The notes beneath the pieces are model-generated. The model was not told the origin of the DNA, did not search any database, and saw nothing but the letters and a program-made list of their open reading frames with translations. This document shows, piece after piece, positions 51,564 through 64,000 of a stretch of 64,000 bases of DNA (position 1 is its first letter; each line of letters starts with the position of its first letter). A program made the position numbers and the translations under genes. The stretch comes from Auanema rhodensis (taxonomy: Eukaryota; Nematoda; Chromadorea; Rhabditida; Rhabditidae), in NCBI GenBank assembly GCA_964057225.1, contig CAXKVF010000074.1:868001-932000 (forward strand). Direction: 5' to 3'.

Positions 51564-54027
51564 TCACGTGAAAGATAAAGAGATGCGGTTTTCAAAATTA
51601 GATTCCCCATGTCCATATTAGTCTAAAAACGAATTTTTATTGATATTGGTTCATGGTAACCATGACTTTGAAATTTACGTGAACTTTAATTTATGCTAAT
51701 TAAATGTACACGTGATGTGCACTTGGTATGTAACTCGCTTCACGTGAAAGATAAAGAGATGCGGTTTTCAAAATTAGATTCCCCATGTCCATATTAGTCT
51801 AAAAACAAATTTTTATTGATATTGGTGCATGGTAACCATGACTTTGAAATTTACGTGAACTTTAATTTATGCTAATTAAATGTACACGTGATGTGCACTT
51901 GGTATGTAACTCGCTTCACGTGAAAGATAAAGAGATGCGGTTTTCAAAATTAGATTCCCCATGTCCATATTAGTCTAAAAATAAATTTTTATTGATATTG
52001 GTGCATGGTAACCATGACTTTGAAATTTACGTGAACTTTAATTTATGCTAATTAAATGTACACGTGATGTGCACTTGGTATGTAACTCGCTTCACGTGAA
52101 AGATAAAGAGATGCGGTTTTCAAAATTAGATTCCCCATGTCCATATTAGTCTAAAAACGAATTTTTATTGATATTGGTTCATGGTAACCATGACTTTGAA
52201 ATTTACGTGAACTTTAATTTATGCTAATTAAATGTACACGTGATGTGCACTTGGTATGTAACTCGCTTCACGTGAAAGATAAAGAGATGCGGTTTTCAAA
52301 ATTAGATTCCCCATGTCCATATTAGTCTAAAAACAAATTTTTATTGATATTGGTTCATGGTAACCATGACTTTGAAATTTACGTGAACTTTAATTTATGC
52401 TAATTAAATGTACACGTGATGTGCACTTGGTATGTAACTCGCTTCACGTGAAAGATAAAGAGATGCGGTTTTCAAAATTAGATTCCCCATGTCCATATTA
52501 GTCTAAAAACAAATTTTTATTGATATTGGTGCATGGTAACCATGACTTTGAAATTTACGTGAACTTTAATTTATGCTAATTAAATGTACACGTGATGTGC
52601 ACTTGGTATGTAACTCGCTTCACGTGAAAGATAAAGAGATGCGGTTCTCAAAATTAGATTCCCCATGTCCATATTAGTCTAAAAACGAATTTTTATTGAT
52701 ATTGGTTCATGGTAACCATGACTTTGAAATTTACGTGAACTTTAATTTATGCTAATTAAATGTACACGTGATGTGCACTTGGTATGTAACTCGCTTCACG
52801 TGAAAGATAAAGAGATGCGGTTTTGAAAATTAGATTCCCCATGTCCATATTAGTCTAAAAACAAATTTTTATTGATATTGGTTCATGGTAACCATGACTT
52901 TGAAATTTACGTGAACTTTAATTTATGCTAATTAAATGTACACGTGATGTGCACTTGGTATGTAACTCGCTTCACGTGAAAGATAAAGAGATGCGGTTTT
53001 CAAAATTAGATTCCCCATGTCCATATTAGTCTAAAAACAAATTTTTATTGATATTGGTTCATGGTAACCATGACTTTGAAATTTACGTGAACTTTAATTT
53101 ATGCTAATTAAATGTACACGTGATGTGCACTTGGTATGTAACTCGCTTCACGTGAAAGATAAAGAGATGCGGTTTTCAAAATTAGATTCCCCATGTCCAT
53201 ATTAGTCTAAAAACAAATTTTTATTGATATTGGTGCATGGTAACCATGACTTTGAAATTTACGTGAACTTTAATTTATGCTAATTAAATGTACACGTGAT
53301 GTGCACTTGGTATGTAACTCGCTTCACGTGAAAGATAAAGAGATGCGGTTTTCAAAATTAAATTCCCCATGTCCATATTAGTCTAAGAACGAATTTTTAT
53401 TGATATTGGTTCATGGTAACCATGACTTTGAAATTTACGTGAACTTTAATTTATGCTAATTAAATGTACACGTGATGTGCACTTGGTATGTAACTCGCTT
53501 CACGTGAAAGATAAAGAGATGCGGTTTTCAAAATTAGATTCCCCATGTCCATATTAGTCTAAAAACAAATTTTTATTGATATTGGTTCATGGTAACCATG
53601 ACTTTGAAATTTACGTGAACTTTAATTTATGCTAATTAAATGTACACGTGATGTGCACTTGGTATGTAACTCGCTTCACGTGAAAGATAAAGAGATGCGG
53701 TTTTCAAAATTAGATTCCCCATGTCCATATTAGTCTAAAAACAAATTTTTATTGATATTGGTTCATGGTAACCATGACTTTGAAATTTACGTGAACTTTA
53801 ATTTATGCTAATTAAATGTACACGTGATGTGCACTTGGTATGTAACTCGCTTCACGTGAAAGATAAAGAGATGCGGTTTTCAAAATTAGATTCCCCATGT
53901 CCATATTAGTCTAAAAACAAATTTTTATTGATATTGGTGCATGGTAACCATGACTTTGAAATTTACGTGAACTTTAATTTATGCTAATTAAATGTACACG
54001 TGATGTGCACTTGGTATGTAACTCGCT
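51564..54027 (+). repeat. Block B3 (14 monomers)
   Basis: Marks at 51982 (67T), 52825 (CGGTTTTGAA) and 53361 (38A+64G+68G), each 3697 bp after B2. It shares GGTTCTCAAAATT with B2. Confidence 0.88.
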
Positions 54028-55611
54028 TCACGTGAAAGATAAAGAGATGCGGTTTTCAAAATTAAATTCCCCATGTCCATATTAGTCTAAAAACAAATTT
54101 TTATTGATATTGGTTCATGGTAACCATGACTTTGAAATTTACGTGAACTTTAATTTATGCTAATTAAATGTACACGTGATGTGCACTTGGTATGTAACTC
54201 GCTTCACGTGAAAGATAAAGAGATGCGGTTTTCAAAATTAGATTCCCCATGTCCATATTAGTCTTAAAACAAATTTTTATTGATATTGGTTCATGGTAAC
54301 CATGACTTTGAAATTTACGTGAACTTTAATTTATGCTAATTAAATGTACACGTGATGTGCACTTGGTATGTAACTCGCTTCACGTGAAAGATAAAGAGAT
54401 GCGGTTTTCAAAATTAGATTCCCCATGTCCATATTAGTCTAAAAACAAATTTTTATTGATATTAGTTCATGGTAACCATGACTTTGAAATTTACGTGAAC
54501 TTTAATTTATGCTAATTAAATGTACACGTGATGTGCACTTGGTATGTAACTCGCTTCACGTGAAAGATGAAGAGATGCGGTTTTCAAAATTAGATTCCCC
54601 ATGTCCATATTAGTCTAAAAACAAATTTTTATTGATATTGGTGCATGGTAACCATGACTTTGAAATTTACGTGAACTTTAATTTATGCTAATTAAATGTA
54701 CACGTGATGTGCACTTGGTATGTAACTCGCTTCACGTGAAAGATAAAGAGATGCGGTTTTCAAAATTAGATTCCCCATGTCCATATTAGTCTAAAAACAA
54801 ATTTTTATTGATATTGGTGCATGGTAACCATGACTTTGAAATTTACGTGAACTTTAATTTATGCTAATTAAATGTACACGTGATGTGCACTTGGTATGTA
54901 ACTCGCTTCACGTGAAAGATAAAGAGATGCGGTTTTCAAAATTAGATTCCCCATGTCCATATTAGTCTAAAAACAAATTTTTATTGATATTGGTTCATGG
55001 TAACCATGACTTTGAAATTTACGTGAACTTTAATTTATGCTAATTAAATGTATACGTGATGTGCACTTGGTATGTAACTCGCTTCACGTGAAAGATAAAG
55101 AGATGCGGTTTTCAAAATTAGATTCCCCATGTCCATATTAGTCTAAAAACAAATTTTTATTGATATTGGTTCATGGTAACCATGACTTTGAAATTTACGT
55201 GAACTTTAATTTATGCTAATTAAATGTATACGTGATGTGCACTTGGTATGTAACTCGCTTCACGTGAAAGATAAAGAGATGCAGTTTTCAAAATTAGATT
55301 CCCCATGTCCATATTAGTCTAAAAACAAATTTTTATTGATATTGGTTCATGGTAACCATGACTTTGAAATTTACGTGAACTTTAATTTATGCTAATTAAA
55401 TGTACACGTGATGTGCACTTGGTATGTAACTCGCTTCACGTGAAAGATAAAGAGATGCGGTTTTCAAAATTAGATTCCCCATGTCCATATTAGTCTAAAA
55501 ACAAATTTTTCTTGATATTGGTTCATGGTAACCATGACTTTGAAATTTACGTGAACTTTAATTTATGCTAATTAAATGTACACGTGATGTGCACTTGGTA
55601 TGTAACTCGCT
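54028..55611 (+). repeat. Block C4 (nine monomers)
   Basis: Marks at 54065 (38A), 54265 (62T), 54569 (14G), 55053 and 55229 (GTATACG), 55283 (GCAGTT) and 55511 (76C). The internal spacing of 1218 bp is the undeleted form. The next monomer, at 55612, begins the sequence shared with 41355. Confidence 0.88.
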
Positions 55612-58600
55612 TCACGTGAAAGATAAAGAGATGCGGTTTTCAAAATTAGATTCCCCATGTCCATATTAGTCTAAAAACAAATTTTTATTGATATTAGTTC
55701 ATGGTAACCATGACTTTGAAATTTACGTGAACTTTAATTTATGCTAATTAAATGTACACGTGATGTGCACTTGGTATGTAACTCGCTTCACGTGAAAGAT
55801 AAAGAGATGCGGTTTTCAAAATTAGATTCCCCATGTCCATATTAGTCTAAAAACAAATTTTTATTGATATTGGTTCATGGTAACCATGACTTTGCAGTTT
55901 ACGTGAACTTTAATTAATGCTAATTAAATGTACACGTGATGTGCACTTGGTATGTAACTCGCTTCACGTGAAAGATAAAGAGATGCGGTTTTCAAAATTA
56001 GATTCCCCATGTCCATATTAGTCTAAAAACAAATTTTTCTCGATATTGGTTCATGGTAACCATGACTTTGAAATTTACGTGAACTTTAATTTATGCTAAT
56101 TAAATGTACACGTGATGTGCACTTGGTATGTAACTCGCTTCACGTGAAAGATGAAGAGATGCGGTTTTCAAAATTAGATTCCCCATGTCCATATTAGTCT
56201 AAAAACAAATTTTTATTGATATTGGTGCATGGTAACCATGACTTTGAAATTTACGTGAACTTTAATTTATGCTAATTAAATGTACACGTGATGTGCACTT
56301 GGTATGTAACTCGCTTCACGTGAAAGATGAAGAGATGCGGTTTTCAAAATTAGATTCCCCATGTCCATATTAGTCTAAAAACAAATTTTTATTGATATTG
56401 GTGCATGGTAACCATGACTTTGAAATTTACGTGAACTTTAATTTATGCTAATTAAATGTACACGTGATGTGCACTTGGTATGTAACTCGCTTCACGTGAG
56501 AGATAAAGAGATGCGGTTTTCAAAATTAGATTCCCCATGTCCATATTAGTCTAAAAACAAATTTTTATTGATATTGGTGCATGGTAACCATGACTTTGAA
56601 ATTTACGTGAACTTTAATTTATGCTAATTAAATGTACACGTGATGTGCACTTGGTATGTAACTCGCTTCACGTGAAAGATAAAGAGATGCGGTTTTCAAA
56701 ATTAGATTCCCCATGTCCATATTAGTCTAAAAACAAATTTTTATTGATATTGGTGCATGGTAACCATGACTTTGAAATTTACGTGAACTTTAATTTATGC
56801 TAATTAAATGTACACGTGATGTGCACTTGGTATGTAACTCTCTTCACGTGAAAGATAAAGAGATGCGGTTTTCAAAATTAGATTCCCCAACTCCATATTA
56901 GTCTAAAAACAAATTTTTATTGATATTGGTTCATGGTAACCATGACTTTGAAATTTACGTGAACTTTAATTTATGCTAATTAAATGTACACGTGATGTGC
57001 ACTTGGTATGTAACTCGCTTCACGTGAAAGATGAAGAGATGCGGTTTTCAAAATTAGATTCCCCATTTCCATATTAGTCTAAAAACAAATTTTTATTGAT
57101 ATTGGTTCATGGTAACCATGACTTTGAAATTTACGTGAACTTTAATTTATGCTAATTAAATGTACACGTGATGTGCACTTGGTATGTAACTCGCTTCACG
57201 TGAAAGATGAAGAGATGCGGTTTTCAAAATTAGATTCCCCATGTCCATATTAGTCTAAAAACAAATTTTTATTGATATTGGTGCATGGTAACCATGACTT
57301 TGAAATTTACGTGAACTTTAATTTATGCTAATTAAATGTACACGTGATGTGCACTTGGTATGTAACTCGCTTCACGTGACAGATAAAGAGATGCGGTTTT
57401 CAAAATTAGATTCCCCATGTCCATATTAGTCTAAAAACAAATTTTTATTGATATTGGTGCATGGTAACCATGACTTTGAAATTTACGTGAACTTTAATTT
57501 ATGCTAATTAAATGTACACGTGATGTGCACTTGGTATGTAACTCTCTTCACGTGAAAGATAAAGAGATGCGGTTTTCAAAATTAGATTCCCCATGTCCAT
57601 ATTAGTCTAAAAACAAATTTTTATTGATATTGGTGCATGGTAACCATGACTTTGAAATTTACGTGAACTTTAATTTATGCTAATTAAATGTACACGTGAT
57701 GTGCACTTGGTATGTAACTCGCTTCACGTGAAAGATAAAGAGATGCGGTTTTCAAAATTAGATTCCCCATGTCCATATTAGTCTAAAAACAAATTTTTAT
57801 TGATATTGGTGCATGGTAACCATGACTTTGAAATTTACGTGAACTTTAATTTATGCTAATTAAATGTACACGTGATGTGCACTTGGTATGTAACTCTCTT
57901 CACGTGAAAGATAAAGAGATGCGGTTTTCAAAATTAGATTCCCCATGTCCATATTAGTCTAAAAACAAATTTTTATTGATATTGGTTCATGGTAACCATG
58001 ACTTTGAAATTTACGTGAACTTTAATTTATGCTAATTAAATGTACACGTGATGTGCACTTGGTATGTAACTCGCTTCACGTGAAAGATAAAGAGATGCGG
58101 TTTTCAAAATTAGATTCCCCATGTCCATATTAGTCTAAAAACAAATTTTTATTGATATTGGTTCATGGTAACCATGACTTTGAAATTTACGTGAACTTTA
58201 ATTTATGCTAATTAAATGTACACGTGATGTGCACTTGGTATGTAACTCGCTTCACGTGACAGATAAAGAGATGCGGTTTTCAAAATTAGATTCCCCATGT
58301 CCATATTAGTCTAAAAACAAATTTTTATTGATATTGGTGCATGGTAACCATGACTTTGAAATTTACGTGAACTTTAATTTATGCTAATTAAATGTACACG
58401 TGATGTGCACTTGGTATGTGACTCGCTTCACGTGAAAGATAAAGAGATGCGGTTTTCAAAATTAGATTCCCCATGTCCATATTAGTCTAAAAACAAATTT
58501 TTATTGATATTGGTGCATGGTAACCATGACTTTGAAATTTACGTGAACTTTAATTTATGCTAATTAAATGTACACGTGATGTGCACTTGGTATGTAACTC

Positions 58601-61600
58601 TCTTCACGTGAAAGATAAAGAGATGCGGTTTTCAAAATTAGATTCCCCATGTCCATATTAGTCTAAAAACAAATTTTTATTGATATTGGTTCATGGTAAC
58701 CATGACTTTGAAATTTACGTGAACTTTAATTTATGCTAATTAAATGTACACGTGATGTGCACTTGGTATGTAACTCGCTTCACGTGAAAGATGAAGAGAT
58801 GCGGTTTTTAAAATTAGATTCCCCATGTCCATATTAGTCTAAAAACAAATTTTTATTGATATTGGTGCATGGTAACCATGACTTTGAAATTTACGTGAAC
58901 TTTAATTTATGCTAATTAAATGTACACGTGATGTGCACTTGGTATGTAACTCGCTTCACGTGAAAGATGAAGAGATGCGGTTTTCAAAATTAGATTCCCC
59001 ATGTCCATATTAGTCTAAAAACAAATTTTTATTGATATTGGTGCATGGTAACCATGACTTTGAAATTTACGTGAACTTTAATTTATGCTGATTAAATGTA
59101 CACGTGATGTGCACTTGGTATGTAACTCGCTTCACGTGAGAGATAAAGAGATGCGGTTTTCAAAATTAGATTCCCCATGTCCATATTAGTCTAAAAACAA
59201 ATTTTTATTGATATTGGTGCATGGTAACCATGACTTTGAAATTTACGTGAACTTTAATTTATGCTAATTAAATGTACACGTGATGTGCACTTGGTATGTA
59301 ACTCGCTTCACGTGAAAGATAAAGAGATGCGGTTTTCAAAATTAGATTCCCCATGTCCATATTAGTCTAAAAACAAATTTTTATTGATATTGGTTCATGG
59401 TAACCATGACTTTGAAATTTACGTGAACTTTAATTTATGCTAATTAAATGTACACGTGATGTGCACTTGGTATGTAACTCGCTTCACGTGAAAGATAAAG
59501 AGATGCGGTTTTCAAAATTAGATTCCCCATGTCCATATTAGTCTAAAAACAAATTTTTATTGATATTGGTTCATGGTAACCATGACTTTGAAATTTACGT
59601 GAACTTTAATTTATGCTAATTAAATGTACACGTGATGTGCACTTGGTATGTAACTCGCTTCACGTGAAAGATAAAGAGATGCGGTTTTCAAAATTAGATT
59701 CCCCATGTCCATATTAGTCTAAAAACAAATTTTTATTGATATTGGTGCATGGTAACCATGACTTTGAAATTTACGTGAACTTTAATTTATGCTAATTAAA
59801 TGTACACGTGATGTGCACTTGGTATGTAACTCGCTTCACGTGAAAGATAAAGAGATGCGGTTTCCAAAATTAGATTCCCCATGTCCATATTAGTCTAAAA
59901 ACAAATTTTTATTGATATTGGTTCATGGTAACCATGACTTTGAAATTTACGTGAACTTTAATTTATGCTAATTAAATGTACACGTGATGTGCACTTGGTA
60001 TGTAACTCGCTTCACGTGAAAGATAAAGAGATGCGGTTTTCAAAATTAGATTCCCCATGTCCATATTAGTCTAAAAACAAATTTTCATTGATATTGGTGC
60101 ATGGTAACCATGACTTTGAAATTTACGTGAACTTTAATTTATGCTAATTAAATGTACACGTGATGTTAACTTGGTATGTAACTCGCTTCACGTGAAAGAT
60201 GAAGAGATGCGGTTTTCAAAATTAGATTCCCCATGTCCATATTAGTCTAAAAACAAATTTTTATTGATATTGGTGCATGGTAACCATGACTTTGAAATTT
60301 ACGTGAACTTTAATTTATGCTAATTAAATGTACACGTGATGTGCTCTTGGTATGTAACTCGCTTCACGTGAGAGATAAAGAGATGCGGTTTTCAAAATTA
60401 GATTCCCCATGTCCATATTAGTCTAAAAACAAATTTTTATTGATATTGGTGCATGGTAACCATGACTTTGAAATTTACGTGAACTTTAATTTATGCTAAT
60501 TAAATGTACACGTGATGTGCACTTGGTATGTAACTCGCTTCACGTGAAAGATAAAGAGATGCGGTTTTCAAAATTAGATTCCCCATGTCCATATTAGTCT
60601 AAAAACAAATTTTTATTGATATTGGTTCATGGTAACCATGACTTTGAAATTTACGTGAACTTTAATTTATGCTAATTAAATGTACACGTGATGTGCACTT
60701 GGTATGTAACTCGCTTCACGTGAAAGATAAAGAGATGCGGTTTTCAAAATTAGATTCCCCATGTCCATATTAGTCTAAAAACAAATTTTTATTGATATTG
60801 GTTCATGGTAACCATGACTTTGAAATTTACGTGAACTTTAATTTATGCTAATTAAATGTACACGTGATGTGCACTTGGTATGTAACTCGCTTCACGTGAA
60901 AGATAAAGAGATGCGGTTTTCAAAATTAGATTCCCCATGTCCATATTAGTCTAAAAACAAATTTTTATTGATATTGGTGCATGGTAACCATGACTTTGAA
61001 ATTTACGTGAACTTTAATTTATGCTAATTAAATGTACACGTGATGTGCACTTGGTATGTAACTCGCTTCACGTGAAAGATAAAGAGATGCGGTTTCCAAA
61101 ATTAGATTCCCCATGTCCATATTAGTCTAAAAACAAATTTTTATTGATATTGGTTCATGGTAACCATGACTTTGAAATTTACGTGAACTTTAATTTATGC
61201 TAATTAAATGTACACGTGATGTGCACTTGGTATGTAACTCGCTTCACGTGAAAGATAAAGAGATGCGGTTTTCAAAATTAGATTCCCCATGTCCATATTA
61301 GTCTAAAAACAAATTTTTATTGATATTGGTGCATGGTAACCATGACTTTGAAATTTACGTGAACTTTAATTTATGCTAATTAAATGTACACGTGATGTGC
61401 ACTTGGTATGTAACTCGCTTCACGTGAAAGATGAAGAGATGCGGTTTTCAAAATTAGATTCCCCATGTCCATATTAGTCTAAAAACAAATTTTTATTGAT
61501 ATTGGTGCATGGTAACCATGACTTTGAAATTTACGTGAACTTTAATTTATGCTAATTAAATGTACACGTGATGTGCACTTGGTATGTAACTCGCTTCACG

Positions 61601-64000
61601 TGAGAGATAAAGAGATGCGGTTTTCAAAATTAGATTCCCCATGTCCATATTAGTCTAAAAACAAATTTTTATTGATATTGGTGCATGGTAACCATGACTT
61701 TGAAATTTACGTGAACTTTAATTTATGCTAATTAAATGTACACGTGATGTGCACTTGGTATGTAACTCGCTTCACGTGAAAGATAAAGAGATGCGGTTTT
61801 CAAAATTAGATTCCCCATGTCCATATTAGTCTAAAAACAAATTTTTATTGATATTGGTGCATGGTAACCATGACTTTGAAATTTACGTGAACTTTAATTT
61901 ATGCTAATTAAATGTACACGTGATGTGCACTTGGTATGTAACTCTCTTCACGTGAAAGATAAAGAGATGCGGTTTTCAAAATTAGATTCCCCATGTCCAT
62001 ATTAGTCTAAAAACAAATTTTTATTGATATTGGTGCATGGTAACCATGACTTTGAAATTTACGTGAACTTTAATTTATGCTAATTAAATGTACACGTGAT
62101 GTGCACTTGGTATGTAACTCGCTTCACGTGAAAGATGAAGAGATGCGGTTTTCAAAATTAGATTCCCCATGTCCATATTAGTCTAAAAACAAATTTTTAT
62201 TGATATTGGTGCATGGTAACCATGACTTTGAAATTTACGTGAACTTTAATTTATGCTAATTAAATGTACACGTGATGTGCACTTGGTATGTAACTCGCTT
62301 CACGTGAGAGATAAAGAGATGCGGTTTTCAAAATTAGATTCCCCATGTCCATATTAGTCTAAAAACAAATTTTTATTGATATTGGTGCATGGTAACCATG
62401 ACTTTGAAATTTACGTGAACTTTAATTTATGCTAATTAAATGTACACGTGATGTGCACTTGGTATGTAACTCGCTTCACGTGAAAGATAAAGAGATGCGG
62501 TTTTCAAAATTAGATTCCCCATGTCCATATTAGTCTAAAAACAAATTTTTATTGATATTGGTGCATGGTAACCATGACTTTGAAATTTACGTGAACTTTA
62601 ATTTATGCTAATTAAATGTACACGTGATGTGCACTTGGTATGTAACTCTCTTCACGTGAAAGATAAAGAGATGCGGTTTTCAAAATTAGATTCCCCATGT
62701 CCATATTAGTCTAAAAACAAATTTTTATTGATATTGGTTCATGGTAACCATGACTTTGAAATTTACGTGAACTTTAATTTATGCTAATTAAATGTACACG
62801 TGATGTGCACTTGGTATGTAACTCGCTTCACGTGAAAGATAAAGAGATGCGGTTTTCAAAATTAGATTCCCCATGTCCATATTAGTCTAAAAACAAATTT
62901 TTATTGATATTGGTTCATGGTAACCATGACTTTGAAATTTACGTGAACTTTAATTTATGCTAATTAAATGTACACGTGATGTGCACTTGGTATGTAACTC
63001 GCTTCACGTGAAAGATAAAGAGATGCGGTTTTCAAAATTAGATTCCCCATGTCCATATTAGTCTAAAAACAAATTTTTATTGATATTGCTTCATGGTAAC
63101 CATGACTTTGAAATTTACGTGAACTTTAATTTATGCTAATTAAATGTACACGTGATGTGCACTTGGTATGTAACTCGCTTCACGTGAAAGATGAAGAGAT
63201 GCGGTTTTCAAAATTAGATTCCCCATTTCCATATTAGTCTAAAAACAAATTTTTATTGATATTGGTTCATGGTAACCATGACTTTGAAATTTACGTGAAC
63301 TTTAATTTATGCTAATTAAATGTACACGTGATGTGCACTTGGTATGTAACTCGCTTCACGTGAAAGATGAAGAGATGCGGTTTTCAAAATTAGATTCCAT
63401 ATGTCCATATTAGTCTAAAAACAAATTTTTATTGATATTGGTGCATGGTAACCATGACTTTGAAATTTACGTGAACTTTAATTTATGCTAATTAAATGTA
63501 CACGTGATGTGCACTTGGTATGTAACTCGCTTCACGTGAAAGATGAAGAGATGCGGTTTTCAAAATTAGATTCCCCATGTCCATATTAGTCTAAAAACAA
63601 ATTTTTATTGATATTGGTGCATGGTAACCATGACTTTGAAATTTACGTGAACTTTAATTTATGCTAATTAAATGTACACGTGATGTGCACTTGGTATGTA
63701 ACTCGCTTCACGTGAAAGATGAAGAGATGCGGTTTTCAAAATTAGATTCCCCATGTCCATATTAGTCTAAAAACAAATTTTTATTGATATTGGTGCATGG
63801 TAACCATGACTTTGAAATTTACGTGAACTTTAATTTATGCTAATTAAATGTACACGTGATGTGCACTTGGTATGTAACTCGCTTCACGTGAGAGATAAAG
63901 AGATGCGGTTTTCAAAATTAGATTCCCCATGTCCATATTAGTCTAAAAACAAATTTTTATTGATATTGGTGCATGGTAATCATGACTTTGAAATTTACGT
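55612..64000 (+). repeat. Array neighbourhood 7: 9G/9C, 174T and 14G monomers
   Basis: About 47.7 monomers, all 176 bp. GTGAGAG (9G) occurs at 56500, 59140, 60372, 61604, 62308 and 63892; GTGACAG (9C) at 57380 and 58260. ACTCTCTT (174T) occurs at 56841, 57545, 57897, 58601, 61945 and 62649. The 174T spacings are all multiples of 176 and often 704 bp. 68G and 110T are absent. The window ends inside a partial copy carrying a private GGTAATCATG (T at 63980). Confidence 0.75.
59132..61595 (+). repeat. Seven-monomer tandem duplication (2 x 1232 bp)
   Basis: Copies 59132-60363 and 60364-61595 agree at all seven monomers in the order of position 88 states and rare marks: 9G (59140, 60372), then T88, T88, G88, GGTTTCCAAAA (C at 59864 and 61096) with T88, G88, and 14G with G88. 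A third 9G copy opens at 61604 in register. Private changes in the first copy (TTTTCATTG, GATGTTAAC, GTGCTCTTGG near 60085-60350) arose after the duplication or were lost from the second copy. Confidence 0.88.

Larger units (their letters stand above)
42059..55611 (+). repeat. Super-repeat region: 14-monomer B blocks alternating with nine-monomer C blocks
   Basis: Diagnostic monomers occur in fixed order. B block: 68G, 67T, 68G, 68G, CGGTTTTGAA, then 38A+64G+68G. C block: 38A, 62T, 85A, G88 copies, two GTATACG copies, GCAGTT, 76C. Layout: B1 42059-44522, C1 44523-46282, C2 46283-47866, B2 47867-50330, C3 50331-51563, B3 51564-54027, C4 54028-55611. B1 to B2 offset is 5808 bp (33 monomers) and B2 to B3 is 3697 bp (21 monomers plus one inserted base). 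The underlying unit is 23 monomers, 4048 bp, modified by a ten-monomer insertion in the first copy and a two-monomer deletion in the second. Confidence 0.88.
1..64000 (+). repeat. Tandem satellite array, 176-bp monomer, about 363.7 copies
   Basis: The same 176-bp sequence repeats head to tail without interruption. Monomer starts (T of TCACGTG) fall at 1, 177, 353, 881 and so on. After allowing for six length-variant copies, the predicted last start, 63884, is exactly where it is found, so there are no other net indels. Copies differ from each other at only a few positions. Composition is about 32% G+C with short A/T tracts. Every monomer has stops in all forward frames, and 176 is not a multiple of three, so no long reading frame can form. 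Length and homogeneity resemble centromeric or heterochromatic satellites, whose monomers often match one nucleosome plus linker. I do not recognise this family by name, and centromere identity is inferred only from size and organisation. The array extends past both window edges. Confidence 0.98.

Noticed and set aside
1-64000. CRISPR-like array
   Set aside because: The repeat is 176 bp with no variable spacers between short repeats; all bases of the period are conserved.
1-64000. Transposon or LTR insertions inside the array
   Set aside because: Monomer phase is continuous with six single small indels; no interruption, target-site duplication or unrelated sequence was found.
1-64000. Known satellite identity (Arabidopsis 178-bp, Brassica 176-bp, human alpha 171-bp)
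   Set aside because: The monomer lengths are similar, but the sequence does not resemble what I remember of these families. I cannot name the family without a database search.
1-64000. Assembly artefact from collapsed or looped repeats
   Set aside because: Not excluded, but independent private mutations within duplicated blocks (for example 3400, 44861, 46962, 60085-60350) argue against simple copying of one contig segment. Raw reads would decide.

Overview
The whole 64 kb is one uninterrupted head-to-tail array of a single satellite DNA family. The basic monomer is 176 bp and about 32% G+C (56 of 176 bases counted in the first copy). Taking monomer position 1 as the first T of TCACGTG, copies start at 1, 177, 353 and so on. 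They run in one orientation to the end: 363 complete monomers plus a 117-bp partial copy starting at 63884. The phase slips only six times in 64 kb: one 174-bp, four 175-bp and one 177-bp monomer. I found no gene, RNA gene, transposon, CRISPR array, inversion or unique sequence. Both array edges lie outside the window.

A near-identical, A+T-rich, nucleosome-sized satellite tens of kb long indicates a eukaryotic nuclear genome, most plausibly centromeric or other constitutive heterochromatin. I do not recognise the monomer as a named satellite and cannot assign a species. A plant is a reasonable guess because many plant centromere satellites are 150-180 bp, but animals also have satellites of this size. 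Centromere function is inference; the sequence does not show it.

The information lies in the variants. Reading diagnostic substitutions monomer by monomer divides the array into seven neighbourhoods: 1-3872 (ancestral-looking mix, position 30 C/T), 3873-17424 (position 110 T, position 7 A, position 86 C), 17425-25696 (17A, 14G), 25697-34139 (71A, 22A, 56C, length variants), 34140-42058 (68G, 79A), 42059-55611 (14+9-monomer super-repeat) and 55612-64000 (9G, 174T, 14G). Inside them are local block duplications with offsets of 4, 5, 7, 8, 10, 15, 17, 21 and 23 monomers. This is what unequal exchange or break-induced copying would leave. The clearest is a super-repeat of 23 monomers (about 4.05 kb) in three copies at 42059-55611. 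One copy carries a nested 10-monomer duplication, and another carries a two-monomer deletion whose hybrid junction monomer locates the crossover to under 60 bp.

Within the monomer, the second half (about positions 89-173) is markedly more constant than the first. It holds most of a 13-15 bp dyad (88-102), a 7-bp-arm inverted repeat (122-141) and two of three ACGTGA motifs. A CENP-B-box-like sequence (7 of 9 essential bases, minus strand) spans each monomer junction, but a match that good is expected by chance about once in two monomer-sized sequences. I found no evidence of a new molecular system. The interest lies in array evolution and possible chromatin signals.
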